64,000 bases of DNA from Membranipora membranacea (GCA_914767715.1 OU612074.1:13438062-13502061); one strand, 5' to 3'; counted from the stretch's first letter, positions 49,801 through 62,900 are shown. Notes: generated by a model not told the origin, from the letters alone. Numbers and translations are program-made.

Positions 49801-52800
49801 AATCTGACATAGAAAAGAATTGATCATCGATGAGACTTAATACAATTCATTACTAATAAGCAGAGCAGTGAAGGACAAAACCACTTCTCGAGGGAATACA
49901 GGAAATTTCTCTGATATATCTCCGGGTTAAACAGGTACACACTCACAAGGGCACCTTTATCGCTGACTTGATTGCTGCTGACGTTAAAAAGCCTCTCTAT
50001 CAGGACGCCTGTGTCAGGTTTTGTTCTCTTATTGGTATTTTATGTAAGCTCAGTCAGGCTGTTATATAGGCAGTCCACTCGAATATTGATATTATTAAGA
50101 GTGCAGCGGAGAAGCAGTTTTAATATTTACATAAGAACTTAGTTGTGTACAGAACATGGAGTATTAGACATGCTGAAGTGTGATTAAGAGTCGTAATAGG
50201 TAGCGCATTACGTCCAATAAGCCCAACGGATTATTCAGTACTCTACTGATACCAAAATATTCTAAACTGACATCTCTTCTAGAACAACGCTGCGAAGTGT
50301 CATCTCTCCGCTGCTTAGGTCAACAATCGCCAGAGGCTGCAGATTCAAAAGAGATTTTCGTCGATGTCAAAAAGTTGAGCTTTGTTTGTCTAGTTACTAC
50401 TTGATCATACTGCGGACAGCTGGTATTGTATGAGGATAAACACTGAATAATGACAAGTCAGCAGCCGCAAGTTAACCTGAGACACACATCGGCAGCAGCA
50501 GCAGTGACAGTAAACAAGCCATACCCAGCAGCACGTAACGGACAGCTATCAGACTTTCATTCTCGTAGAATATCTAATTGTAGTACCGGCAGTGCTGGGT
50601 CCATGTCGTCGAGTAGCTATGCGAGCTCATCAGAGGAAAACGGCTTCATCAACAGAAGAATCACAGAACAAAATATGACAAATACCTCAACATACCGACA
50701 TAGACACAATATAGCTGCTGAGAGCAATAGACATTGTAATCCTGAGGTTAATAGCCATGATAATAGAGCATATCGGCATAACGAGGAGATGATTCGCCCA
50801 TTATCAGCTCAAAGAGAATCACCATTCCAGCCTTATGACTCTAGTAACATTAACAGCAGGTTATCCCCAGCTATATCTAATCATTCATCTGATAGCGGTG
50901 CTGCTCTATATGCACCTAACACTACACAACATACACAACAACAGCATCATCACATGAACGGTACTGTGAGCAGACAACACAACGGTGGTGTGACACTACT
51001 AGAGCAGGCTGAATTACTATATGGTAGTAGGAGTACACCACAGAGAACTACACCGTCACCCGCTGGTAGGGAGAGTGTACTATCATGTGGCTCATCATGT
51101 GACAGGGATAATATATATAACGAGAGAAAATGTGGAACATTAACTAATAATCACAACACATTGAATAGTACACATCATGCATGTACTACTCTAGGTAGTC
51201 AGGGCAGTACATTGACACATGGTCGAGCTAACAGGGCCAGACAACAACAAACACAACAACAACATCAACAACAACAGCAGCAACATCAACAGCAACAATA
51301 CCAGGTACCTTTAACAGTGTATGTAGTAACAATTTGTTTTAATGAGGTTCAGTTCTTAAGTGATCAACAGATTAACTTTCTGACACCGATTTTTAATTCC
51401 GGATCTGAAAAGTTCACCTCAAACCAACGCTCAATGAATCATGTGGGGGATTTTTGAAGTTCTGTGGTTTCTTAGATTTGATAATGTGATAGAAACATCC
51501 TTTGACAAGGTAGTGATCATACTTTTTCATTAAAATGCAAATTTCCTTGATTCTATTATCTCTTCCTAGCTCAGAAGTTGTCACATATCATTAGTCCCTC
51601 ATAAAACTCCCTCATCCCATCAGGTATATCTAGGTGACAGCTTACCATGGGTCTGCTGTTACATGGTTATTACTTAGATACCATGGGAATGTCTGGTACA
51701 AAGACCGCCATATTACCCACAATCATACTCTGAAATATGGCTCTTAAAGTCATGCAGAAACCGTATAAACTTTATAAGTGAGGCAAATTATCCTTATTAG
51801 CTACCATCGGAGAGGGTTTTGATATTCACCTCATTATCGATCCTTAAAAAGCTAGCAGCGCTTTTTTGTTTATCATGTAACGATCTTAGTGAATATCGTC
51901 GCCGATAAAACTGATATACCAGTGAGTGTGTAAATAGGGCAATCTATCTGTCTGAACATGAACACACCTGGGAGACGTCAACTAGCCTTTCATTTAGACT
52001 CAATATCGATGTCATGTAAAACCATCATCATCATCATCATTATCTGTAGTCGTCTATGTCTCTGTAATTAAAATATTTGTGGCCTTGTTAGGAAATTTAG
52101 TTATTGTGTTATGACAGGTTTGATTATTTCCTCCAATCGGTTCATTTTTTAATCTATAAGTACTTTGTCCTTCTGGTATGCCTTTGTTTAGATTTTAGTT
52201 TTTATTAGACTGGAAATGACCTTAGATATTCACAGGATGTTCAAAGAGCAGAATTATCATCAGTTTTACCACTAAAGATAACACTTACACCATTAGTACA
52301 TGCTCCATGACATCCTATACATGATTAGCCAACACAAAACTACTGAATATTTATACATCTAGTCTGAGTCAGTTTCTCTCCTTGATGTCAGATATAGATA
52401 TACTTATATCATGTTATGTGGTAGTAGTGGGGGATAATACTGGCTGATTGACAGGATATGCACCCTCAAGTACTCAGCTGAAATGTTAATAAGATAGCTG
52501 CATCTAGTAAAATTAAGGGTTACAGTTGATAACCTAACTTAACACCACTGGTGATTTTTTGTGTGACTGATTATAATAATACATCCTGTCTGTAGGGCAG
52601 TCAGGGCATCAATCAGTGACCTTAGTACCCCGCTGGTCACCTGCTCCTCTCACCAGCTCCTCTCGTATGCCGCGACTAGTTACTCATCACAACTAGTGTT
52701 AGATTAAAGAATAATTATTCTCACAGCATTTATTACAATAATGTAGTAAAACATTTGTTTAGTTCATAACCCACTTAATGGCTACCGTATTTTGTGGCTT

Positions 52801-55800
52801 ATAAAAATGTTTTTGTGATGCCAATACTGCAGTAGAGATCTCCGTGCCTGTGTACAGTGATTAATGTGGTGTTGAGTGAGTGTTACTGGTTATACTATAT
52901 CGTTTGAGCAGGTTATAAATGCCTCTTCTATGACTTTTATCCTGATGCACCGCAGTGATAGATTACCCATCTAAACAGAGAAAAGAATTATTAGTGAAAG
53001 TTTGGTTGCTGTTGGCAACTAAGCTACAACGCCCAGGTGAACTCCAACATTACTGGGCACAAATATTAGGCTGTTGTGTTATAGTGACTTTGCAGAATCC
53101 AGAATCCAGATGATTTTTTGAGTATATCAGAACACAGACTTGATACAATATCTTGTAAACATGAGGTTAATAGATTTAGGTAAACCTGTTAACCTCACTG
53201 AATAATTACTGGAAACATGCAAAGCCAAATACTTGGCAAGAGCCCATCCCAGTGACACAGTCTCTTTTATGTCCTTGCGTGATAAATGCATTTGCTTTTT
53301 AAATGTACATTATTTTGAATGATCAATAAGCATTGTCTGGTTGTAGGGAGAAGTTATGATGGGAAGGCCTTTACCTCAGCCCCCTGGTAGCGAGGAGAGA
53401 CTTGTCGGCGGTACACTGAGGGCCTCTACCCCACAGCGATATCAGAACGATAGTCCTTTTGTAGCCACCAAAAAACCTGTATCTAGTTCTGATCATCTCA
53501 GGTATGTAACTACGATCATCATAATCAGCTCTAATGCATCAAAATATGTGACGGGATAGGGAGGGAGGGAGGGAGGGAGAGGGCGTTCACTTTGTTAGTA
53601 GCCTAGAGAAACAATATTCTATGTAACAAATATGCTGTGAATGATTGGTATGTGAAGGACAGGGTAGTTAGATGCAGGTGGTAGTGTCCCTGCCTCATGA
53701 CATCTCAGTCAGCACATAGAGACAGACACTGTGAGTCAGACACGGATATACTACAGCTCATATAGCACTCATACACACTGACGCTAAATACGTCATTCAG
53801 GGATTAAATTCTAACATAAAAAACTTTCCTATTACAAGATTCACTTAATGGCCAGCTTACTGAAACATTTAGCTTTTATCTTTTCAACAAAAGTTATCCG
53901 GCTATTCGGTGTTATCTTTCATCACATGAGAAACTTCCCGCAAACAATTACATTCCGCGGGGCGAGGGTTTCGAAACCCTACACCACTTTCACTAGGCTT
54001 GATTGATTACATATATATCGTAACGTCGAGAACCTGGAATTATCTCAAATTAAATATGACACCTTGGTATTCACCCAACGCTCCAACTACTCATAATTGC
54101 CTGATCGTAAATGAAAATTTAGGCTGCAGTCCGGGTGTTTCCATGGTAATCCGGGTTTTGAACTCCTGGTGACAAAAGCAAAAATGTTTTGTGATTGTGA
54201 ATTAAAATAGTTCATCGTCCGACGGATGCAGCCCTATAATCCAATTAGTCGGAGGTGGAATCTTAATGGAATCCACCAAACTGTCCCAATGTGAGACCCA
54301 ATATTCATGCACTCCGGGCAGTCTGCTTCCCTCAACCACAAAGTCTGATAGTCTTTTGTGGCACAATACAATGCCAACCTTCACAAAAAATCAACACTGG
54401 CCACATAAAAAAGTTTCATAAAAACTTAGGTACTTAGAAAGGATGTCGACTAGATTTTGAAATACTTCAAGTACCCTAGGCGACAGCATAACATGAGTTA
54501 ATGTTCATATTTAAGTTTATAGGGAAAGTTACCAGAACCATTATCATAAAATAGTGTTCAAAATAATAGCGCTCCCCCCTCCCTCCCCCTCCCCCCTCCC
54601 TCCCCCTCTCCCGATCAATCAATGTCATCAATCAATGGTTGTCATATTTCAGCGGTATTTGTTGATTTTCTCAGACTTGTTAGACCAGACCAGCGGTGAG
54701 TGACACCCTCAGGTGATCATTCGCTCAGAAAACACGGCATAGAGCTGAAGTTTGTCTGTTTCTAACTCATAGCTTAGTAAATTGTAAAATGGAGACAGGA
54801 GTCTTATTTCACCACTATTTACTCTCTTGTTTCAGCACTATGCAGAAAGATAAACAGAGAAGTGCTGAGGAGCTGCTCAAACAAGTTCCCTGGTTCCAAC
54901 CTAATATGAGCAGGTAAATAGGCTAATCATCACCACCGCACCCTCGCACAAATATAAACATTTAGTCAGAAAATTTAAATAATTTGTGTAGATCTATGGC
55001 TAACATGTTGTGGATTACATTTTTTATTACCATAGGATTGGTTATCACAGAGTAAGGATATCCTTACTCTGGTTATGTTAGGTTATGTGGTTATCATAAC
55101 TCTTGCCTATCCAACCATTAGTGGGTCTGCATAATATGCCATAATCAAAATATTGAGCCAGTATTTAAACTCCATTGAACCTAACGATGATTCATCCAAC
55201 ATCATTAAATTTTGTGTCAGAATTGTTAGATACTGGGAACGCTGAGAAAATAACTCATGTGCACAAATAAATATTAATAAGTAGATTTACTTGGTTCCAC
55301 TGACGAGACCCTAACTTATAATCTGAACTTTCTGGTTGAGCTACTGACAGATGTATACTGTGGGTGGATGCTGTGGCATACTATCTCAAATATTGCTAGT
55401 CTGCCATAACAACGGAAGCCAAAATTATTGCCTGCAGTCTCACAGAATATTTTCCTTTGAAGGTCGACCATAATTCAGCCTTTGATATCACTGATGGCTC
55501 GAAGATACAATACTATCTAGGGTTAAAAGTTCTATGGAAAGAATGATTGGCAACTTCTGTAAAACTGTCATTTTGCTCAAAATTGAAGATTTAAGGACTT
55601 TCGTTTTCGAAATAGGGTTTCATATGCTGGAGTCACTAAGGTTTTTTTAGGAGTGTGTGCGCTGTTTAGTGTATAGTGTTTAATGACAATAATATTTTGT
55701 AACTTTTTTTCAGAGAACAAGTATTGGAGAACTTAGCGAGAGAAGATCTGGGATCGTTTATAATCAGAGAAAGCTCTACTCATACTAACTGTTTTGCGCT

Positions 55801-56421
55801 GTCAGTAAAAGTACCAAAATTCAATAACCCAACGGGTATAGCGCATTATATCATACATCGTACAACTTCTCAATCATTCAAAATCAAGGTAAGAAATTAT
55901 ACTCATAGAAGATACTGTGAATATCTGTTCTAGTAACAATTTGTTTTTGCTTACTCTAGACAACTCCTTTAATCAAAAATGCTGTAATAATAAAAGTTAA
56001 GTGATAATAGAGAAACCACTCTCTGAAGGTTTTATCTTCTGGCGTCCAAAATATATGTGTATATATATTTTTTGATAGAAATATTGGCTTGGTATTTCTT
56101 ACTGTTATTTCTTTATTCCAGGGATTGGACAAAGAATGGACAAACCTATCATCTTTAGTGGTTCATCATACTATCATGCCCGAGTTATTACCATGTACAT
56201 TGAAGCTGCCGAGAATCGCATTCTCTCGTAGACAAGGAAGCAATATGTCAAATATATCGAGGGGAAGTAACTCTAGTGCTGGTAGTACACGCAGCGGTAG
56301 TGCTAGTCCAGCAAGTAGTGTATTATCAGCTGAGAGCCGTACTAACACAGCTCTTAATCATCAAATAGACTTATTATCTAATCGAGTGGATAGAGTGATG
56401 ACTACTAAGGAAGCTGTCTGA
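40807..56421 (+). CDS. Ser/Pro/Gln-rich adaptor with C-terminal tensin-type SH2 domain
   Basis: Exons: 40807-40906 (open, or 5' UTR), 44747-44913, 46353-46648, 46969-47095, 47277-48188, 50450-51304 (own ATG, alternative start), 53347-53501, 54836-54913, 55714-55888, 56122-56421. Phases agree: 44913 joins 46353 in phase 0, and 48188 and 51304 are both phase 0 before 53347. The first in-frame ATG of the long form is 44818 (about 712 aa if the 50450 exon is skipped); the short form from 50450 is about 520 aa. Most of the protein is low-complexity (Ser, Asn, Gln, Pro; PLPQPP). The C-terminus has an SH2 domain: PWFQPNMSREQ, GSFIIRES with the phosphotyrosine-binding Arg, HYIIHR, and the tensin-like ending HHTIMPELLPCTLKLP. 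There is no PTB domain after it. It probably links phosphotyrosine signalling to the cytoskeleton or adhesion sites; that is inference. Confidence 0.8.
41105..41300. repeat. 14-bp minisatellite (AGTAGGGTCCTGAC)n
   Basis: About fourteen tandem units, mostly perfect, with single-base variants near the left end. It lies in the long 5' intron of the SH2-adaptor gene. Confidence 0.95.
41301..44746. other. Long 5' intron of the SH2-adaptor gene
   Basis: No coding exon is supported here. The only notable item is the palindrome at 43221. Scattered short frames lack splice or family support. Confidence 0.4.
43221..43252. repeat. Recurring palindrome (locus 3)
   Basis: ATCACAGAGTAAGGA, a 2-bp centre, then TCCTTACTCTGTGAT: a perfect 15-bp-arm inverted repeat at an unrelated locus. 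Confidence 0.9.
44752..44808 (+). repeat. 22-bp tandem repeat inside a predicted exon
   Basis: CACATTCCGACGACAACGAC plus TC, repeated about 2.5 times. Because 22 is not a multiple of three, successive units are read in different frames (PTTTTP, then SDDNDS). It lies just before the ATG at 44818, so it may be 5' UTR. Confidence 0.8.
48189..50449. other. Intron / possible internal promoter region
   Basis: The stretch lies between the donor at 48189 and the ATG-containing exon at 50450. No further coding exon was recognised. The ATG at 50450 is preceded in frame by TGA at 50444 and has no good acceptor just upstream, which suggests a separate first coding exon and a promoter here. Short GTCT and GATA runs occur at about 48276 and 49426. 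Confidence 0.4.
51241..51303 (+). repeat. CAA/CAG polyglutamine tract
   Basis: Mixed CAA and CAG codons with interspersed CAT encode a Gln/His run at the end of the exon that starts at 50450. It is likely length-variable. Confidence 0.9.
54572..54613. repeat. C-rich polypyrimidine tract
   Basis: CTCCCCCCTCCCTCCCC-type tract in the intron before exon 54836. Its complement is G-rich and might form a quadruplex. A GGGAGGGAGGGAGGGA run occurs nearby at about 53560-53580. Confidence 0.85.
55044..55071. repeat. Recurring palindrome (locus 4, right end degraded)
   Basis: ATCACAGAGTAAGGATATCC followed by TTACTCTG; the last bases of the right arm have diverged. It lies in the intron before the main SH2 exon. 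Confidence 0.85.
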
Positions 56422-56896
56422 TATAACAGACTACTAAGGAAGCAGTCTGATACATTCGACAGTACGGATTAGAGCTGCTGACAGAGATAGATTGAGAAGG
56501 AGAAACAGCACCAGATCTACTGTAGATCTTGTGATGCTGTCGACATCACGTCTCGACTCACATACATGACTAATAATCAGTCTTACCAGCTACGTGCTGA
56601 CCGATAGATGAGCCTTGTCCTCACTATCAACATCTCCACAAACACAACTTCTGTATTATATAAATATTTCATTGTTTATTGTGTATTTACGGTGCCATAG
56701 ACTGCATGTTAGAGTGAAGGATGTTTTAATTAAGTATTGATCCTGATTTTTCCTTACTCTAAGTGTTGTCTGCTCTTGTATTTTTTACTTGACCCTTTAT
56801 GCCTATCTTATATTCACTGCACATTTATCTCAGTATTGTACATACCAGACTTACCAGTGCACATATATTTTCTACATTCCCTGCTTGAGTCGTACG

Positions 56897-56972
56897 CTAT
56901 GTTACGTTACGCTATGTTACGTAACGCTATGTTACGTTACGCTAAGATACGTTACGCTATGTTACATTACGT
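56897..56972. repeat. 3' UTR tandem repeat built on GCTATGTTACGTTAC
   Basis: About four to five imperfect units of roughly 17 bp in the 3' UTR of the SH2-adaptor gene, shortly before its poly(A) signal. Confidence 0.85.
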
Positions 56973-56993
56973 CATACACTACGGTTACCTTTG

Positions 56994-56999
56994 AATAAA
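56994..56999 (+). terminator. Probable poly(A) signal of the SH2-adaptor gene
   Basis: AATAAA about 570 bases after the stop codon at 56421. It is the first canonical signal downstream on this strand. Confidence 0.55.
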
Positions 57000-57004
57000 G
57001 TGGT

Positions 57005-59667
57005 ATCTAGTCAGTCAAATCATAAATAATGTTACTGCAGTTTTCTGTAGTCGGATCTTCATGCCATGCGCCAACCTAATATTGAGGTCATTCCAAAAAG
57101 TGAGAGCAGAGTTCAATTGCGCCATAATTTGTTGGAAGGTGATATCTATATTGAGCTTTATAATCAGGAGTTTTCTGTCCATTGTTAGAAATAACAAGAG
57201 ATGACTAAGGTGAATGACAACTTTTTAATAGACTTTTACTTTGAATGCAACTGAACTGATGAGTTCATATTTGTACAAACTCCATATAATAAGTTATTTA
57301 TGGGTTTGGATCAGCCTCAATCGCAGTCTCAATTTTGTCTGAACAGCATTTCAGGTTTTGACTGGTGGACGGCGAACTCCATAGCGCCTAGTACAAAAGT
57401 AAGCTTCACAGCAATGTTTTAAACTATATCAGACAGCGCCTAAATCTGTAAACAGGAAGTATAAAATACCTGTACAATATAGCTGCAATTGATATTAGTG
57501 AAACATTCTTAGGTCTTCGATGATGAGATCCCATAAAGCAGTGCAGGTGATATAAAGCTATACAGATGATGTCGTGGGAAATTTTCATCTGATTTAACCA
57601 GGATGATTGGGACAAACTCCCAAACTCCCTGATTTAGAAGTTCATGCGCAATCAGATTCGTAGTTGCATTCTCTTGAACACATTTGTATAAAATCATTCT
57701 ATATCTGACCGTCCAACATTGATTAAATTTTGCAATTGTTTCATCACTATCCTAAGAACACAAAACGATAGAGGGATACTTTGAAAAAAACTGCAGCACC
57801 AACAGAACATTATTTATTATAATATCTAGACTGGACGTTAGCGTCTCTATCATCAAGCAAGGTTGCACACAAAGTGAATATTATAACGGCACAGTGAAAT
57901 GCCATATGCTCCTTAATGCTGTATGTTATGAAAAAGGTCCCAATTTTGGCCAATCGTCATAACATTGTCTTCATTTCTTTTTCTTGCATCAAAATTAAGG
58001 TACCTAGATGGCAAATATCCACATTAGATTATCACATATTGAATTTCGTGATGTAATTTCGTGTCAGCCTTACTCAATATGATAGACATGCTACATGGAG
58101 CGCATACAAAGTGTGTCTCAGAGGTAGAGCGTATTTTGAAGTCCAAAAACTGCCCCAATTTAACAAAAAATTGCCCTAATGATTGTCTTTGAATTCCAAG
58201 AATTGAACTCATATAATATGTGGCACAGTAATGATGTTGGCTCTGAATTCTGACATATGTAGCTATGTTAATGGCAGGCGGTCTGATAACAAAATAACAT
58301 GATGAGGCTCCTGCTGTCAAATTACTTTTTGTCTGAATTTTTCAAACTTTAAGCACATGGTAAACTTCAAGCTGTAATTTGCAACAATATCGAGCTCCTG
58401 TGTTGCGTTACTTGTTTTTATATATCGACGCTGGGACTATTACTAAAATTAAAACTGAGCATAACTTCTAAAAGGCTAATAATCGTAAGAGGCTGATAGT
58501 AGTACAAATCGGTGAAGGTTATAAGGGAATCATGTGGGTAAAGCTTAAAAATTTCAAACAATATAAAATTTGGCAGTGGTTTTTCATCATCAAAACTGCT
58601 TGACATTAACTGCAGCCCAAACCCAAAGTTTAAGTTCATCATAAGCTTATAATATAATTTTTATTATGTTATTTTGATATCACTCATGTCTATAGGTATG
58701 ACAAAAGCCTTGATTATATTCCAGTCTAATAACTATATTATGTTTATAATCTGCACCAGCACGTTCACAGTCTGCAGCAAGCAGGTAATAAACACTGGGA
58801 AATTCACAAGCTAAAGAGTGAGTGGAATCTAACTCGCAAAACAGGATGGCTGTCTCTAGCGTGTTGTAACGTCATTACTCGGAGTGAGAATGACTCAAAC
58901 TCAGCTTAACCAAAGAGGAAGTGACCTTATCAACGCAGAGAGTTTGAGACATACGGAAAATACATTAAACTCTCTGATCGAAGGTAGAACAGTGCCATCA
59001 ATAAAATCCTTCATAGAGGGACAACTTCTAAATTAAAGATTCTGATAGCCTTGATTGATTGGTTGTTATTTTAATTCCTCAATCTTGCAATCCCAGCTGA
59101 TTGTTTTCAGTTGATCCAAGTTTGTAGAATGATTCAATAGGCGAGCTGTTGTTTTGTTGGTTTTGATTACATTTATTACACAGAATGAGTATTTTCACAT
59201 GACTAACAAGAATTTAAAACTTGAACTTAGATGAGTATTTTCCAAGTACATAAGAAAGAATGGACAACAGAAACGAACAGAAAGGATACAAGTAATCTTT
59301 GGATATATAGTAAGTGTTAATATAAAGTGGAAGTAGACGCTGCTGTACAATTGATAATATCAGTAATGGTAAATGAGAAGAAGAGAGAGAGGGGGGCTTA
59401 CACCAGATAATAAAAAGATTGTAACAAAACAGAAACACATCACACACACACATATATATGTATATATATATATAACATCCACTCCTAATGACAGCAACAC
59501 CCAGGATATGGGAGATGCTGTCATTAAGGATGGATGTATAAAATCCGTAAGATATAATATAATGTACATATAATTAAGATTATCGATATGTTAGACTCAC
59601 TGTATGGTGAATGAAAATAGGTGATGCATACTTTGTAATGGTAACTGGAGATCAAATGAATGATACA

Positions 59668-59701
<34 letters not shown>

Positions 59702-59990
59702 TAAAATGATTGAAAGGAAAGAATCTGGAATTAGAAGCTTACACACTTGATTATACATTACAGGTAAGAACAAAAAGAACTTCAATTTGGCAAGAGTTTA
59801 ACTTTAGCTGCACATTCAACGCTCCCCCATGATGTCCATTCATTCACTCCGCAGGACTCAGGGTTATTATAATTTGGTGAAGTGAAATAAATATTTTGTA
59901 TTATTGGCTGTAGTTATATACTCATGTAATAGTAGAAGATAACTCCATACGGCCAGCTGTGGATACTGCATACTATCGTAGGGAGTGGGT
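57005..59990. other. Spacer between convergent genes
   Basis: The interval separates the 3' end of the SH2-adaptor gene from the last exon of PRDM1. Several 60-100-codon minus-strand frames between 57.0 and 58.7 kb show no family motif or splice pattern. Microsatellites: CA/TA at 59440-59473 and (ATA)n at 59670-59697. The PRDM1 3' UTR must lie at the right end; a minus-strand AATAAA at 59172-59177 is the best candidate signal I saw. Confidence 0.4.
59848..59944. repeat. Dispersed repeat, copy a
   Basis: GGTTATTATAATTTGGTGAA and GTGAAATAAATA, followed by TTTGTATTAT, match 62428-62500 closely and in the same orientation. It sits in the 3' UTR region of PRDM1; the family is unknown. Confidence 0.8.
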
Positions 59991-59993
59991 TGT

Positions 59994-62900
59994 TTATGAA
60001 GTGAGACGATCTACACTGAAGTCACTACTATTAGATCTGTTGACAGTGTTACACCTGCTGACTGGTGACTGACTTGCTGTCTTATCTAAACCAGACATCA
60101 TGTGTAACAGGGGTGGAGAGGAGAGGGGGCTGTCGTCTATATCGACAGGAGAGATCACAGAGTGGCAATCAGCTGGCATATTCATCTACAACAGAAAGAG
60201 CAAAATTACACATAAAATAATACAGGCATTCAACTAAAAAGGTACACATAATTGTTAAGATATATCTACTTATTTAAAAAAATAAGAAGCTGATATCATC
60301 AAATTGAATAGTAATAACACTGATTAGAACATTTGGTCATATTTCACAACTTATTGGTTACCATGCTCTTTATGCCCTGGAATGTTCTGAAGTGAATATA
60401 CAGATATTAAATCCCTTACCTGTTTATCAGAAGATATGGTGCTGCATTCCATCTCACTATCTGAATCAGCTATAGATGATCTACAGCTCAGTGCTCCCTG
60501 ACTACCCCCTGATATGGTTACACCCCTGTCTGTGACTGTAGACTGTGAGGATGCCCGTGGAGAGTATAGCTGACTGTATTGTGCTAGGGGTGGATCACTC
60601 TCACATCCTATAATAACATAAATCACAATCATACTATCAGTCTACTAAAAAATATAACTTATACTTATGTTATATATAGGAAATAAGCGCAAGTGCAGCA
60701 CTGCATGGGTCATGTTATATAAAGATAAATTCAAAGTTTAGAGTTTAAAAAAATGTTTACCTATTGATAGGTATATACTATACTTATAACAGTACATTAC
60801 ATAATTATATTATTTGTGGTACTATAGTGTTACATACCTGTATCCATCTTAAATTCATCTGTTTCGTGGAAGTTAGCTTCATGACTGGCAGTCTCAAAGA
60901 TATGTGTATATTCTACTACAGACTCTGCACTCATACAGTTAGATGTCTTCCAGTGTGTCTTCAGACCGCTAGCACTGTCAATAATAAAAACACTACCAGT
61001 TAAACTTCAGTCATACCGATAAGTCATACAACAAACAGGGGCTGATATGTAAACTCAACCACAGGTGCTGTAGAGTGCAGGGATAGAGTTCAGTGAATCG
61101 CTACAGGACCCTCAGAGCTTCACATCAGGTCTGTTTGAGAACTCAGGATGCTTTTGAGGATAAGAAGGGAAATCTGTGTGATCTAATAACACATTGTAAC
61201 CGACTATGTGGTGGACGGCCGACTGTTTATAAGTGATTTAATAGGTGTTAGTTAGTGCACCATTTCACTGCTACACACAGGATTTGTTTTAATCCATATC
61301 AGGTGTGTTAGCCTGCTATGATAGAGACGCTCCGAGGCCTCCGCCACAGGAGAGACCACTAATATATGTACTGTATGGTGATACCACCAGCTGATTAACA
61401 TATCCTCTACACACTACTCTGATACTCTGATACGTCATAGTCACACCAGGTGCCAATATTAGATATGACTCAAAGCTTTTGATGTTATTTGGTAATCTAT
61501 GTTAGTAAGATATCATGGTATAATCTCTGTGTACAAATAGTAAACAACTACAGTTATATACATGATCGGAGGAAGGGAGAGACGTCCTACCTGATGTATT
61601 TTTTGCTGCATTTAGGACATTCGAATGGTCTCTCGTTAGTGTGTAGTCGTTTATGTAGCTTGAGATGTACAAACTGAGTAAACTTAGCAGGGCACATCCT
61701 ACAGTGGAAAGGCTTCTCACCAGAGTGAAGCCTCATATGTGTCTTTAGATTGCTGGTGGAACTGAACCTGAAATAATAAGATGGAGATATCGTTATCTTC
61801 ATGTTAGCATGGAATAGACATTGGTGAGAGGCTAGAGTGCGAGAAGGAGTAAGGAGAGCATAACTCTAATGTCACGCTTCTCTAGCAGTGTAATATACTC
61901 CCTGAGAGGAATAATTACGAATATTTAATATATCTGCACTGGTTGACCCCATCACAAAGAAACTGAAAGTGTTTATCTATGGCCAATGCCAAGTTAATAT
62001 TTCCATGTGGTTTCAGGATCAAAGCAGGAATTTCTGATTCATAACTTTGGCGATTAAAAATCAAGGTTGGGCTGTACAGTAGACACCCACAGATGGCTGT
62101 AACAGTAATAAAGGCTAATAAATAGTCTTGGTCCCATCAAATCTAGAAATAGCTGAATATCACAGTAACTGCCATAGACTGGGATATCGTCATATACAGA
62201 GCTCCTTGGCTAATTTTACTTTCATGATAACAATTTTTTTTCCACCACCACAAAATGATCAAAAGTACCAAAACCTTGAAGTGATGTTGTTGGTTTCACC
62301 CAAATTGGTAAATGCCTCACAGATTACGAACTGTTAATGGTCTTTTTTGTCATCAAATGCTTGATGTGACTTCAAAGCTTAAAAACCATCATTGTTATAC
62401 AAGAATGTCCCTTATGCGCAGGACTAGGGTTATTATAATTTGGTGAAGTGAAATAAATACTTTGTATTATAGGGTGTTATATACTCCTGTAACAGTAGGT
62501 AGCTTCACTCCACTACAGCTAACAGTAATCCCCCCTCCCAATAAAATATCTTCAAAACGCCCAAGTTTTACCCTGCAAGCTCCCGCATTACAGCCATTTT
62601 CAAAAAGCTTGGAATTCCAAAACAGAATCAACCATCATCAAAAATAATTATTTCAAAACAACCACTTTCTAATTTTAATTAATTACATAGAATAAACACA
62701 GGTTAAAACAAAGGAATGGATAATAGATTGTGTTATTCATGATTTCCTTTGTAGTTTAATTATCTGTGATAAAATGTACCGTGACCTGGAGACACTATGG
62801 CCCAACACTCAAGTATTCCTAACCAATAATATGTGAGTCCCGGGCGTGTTCGTCTCCACTTATAATCCAGCCGCCGATATAAACATGATAACAATTATTG

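Noticed and set aside
57015-58642. Minus-strand frames of 60-98 codons, considered as a transposase remnant
   Set aside because: No catalytic motif or terminal repeat could be recognised, so I do not call a gene or element.
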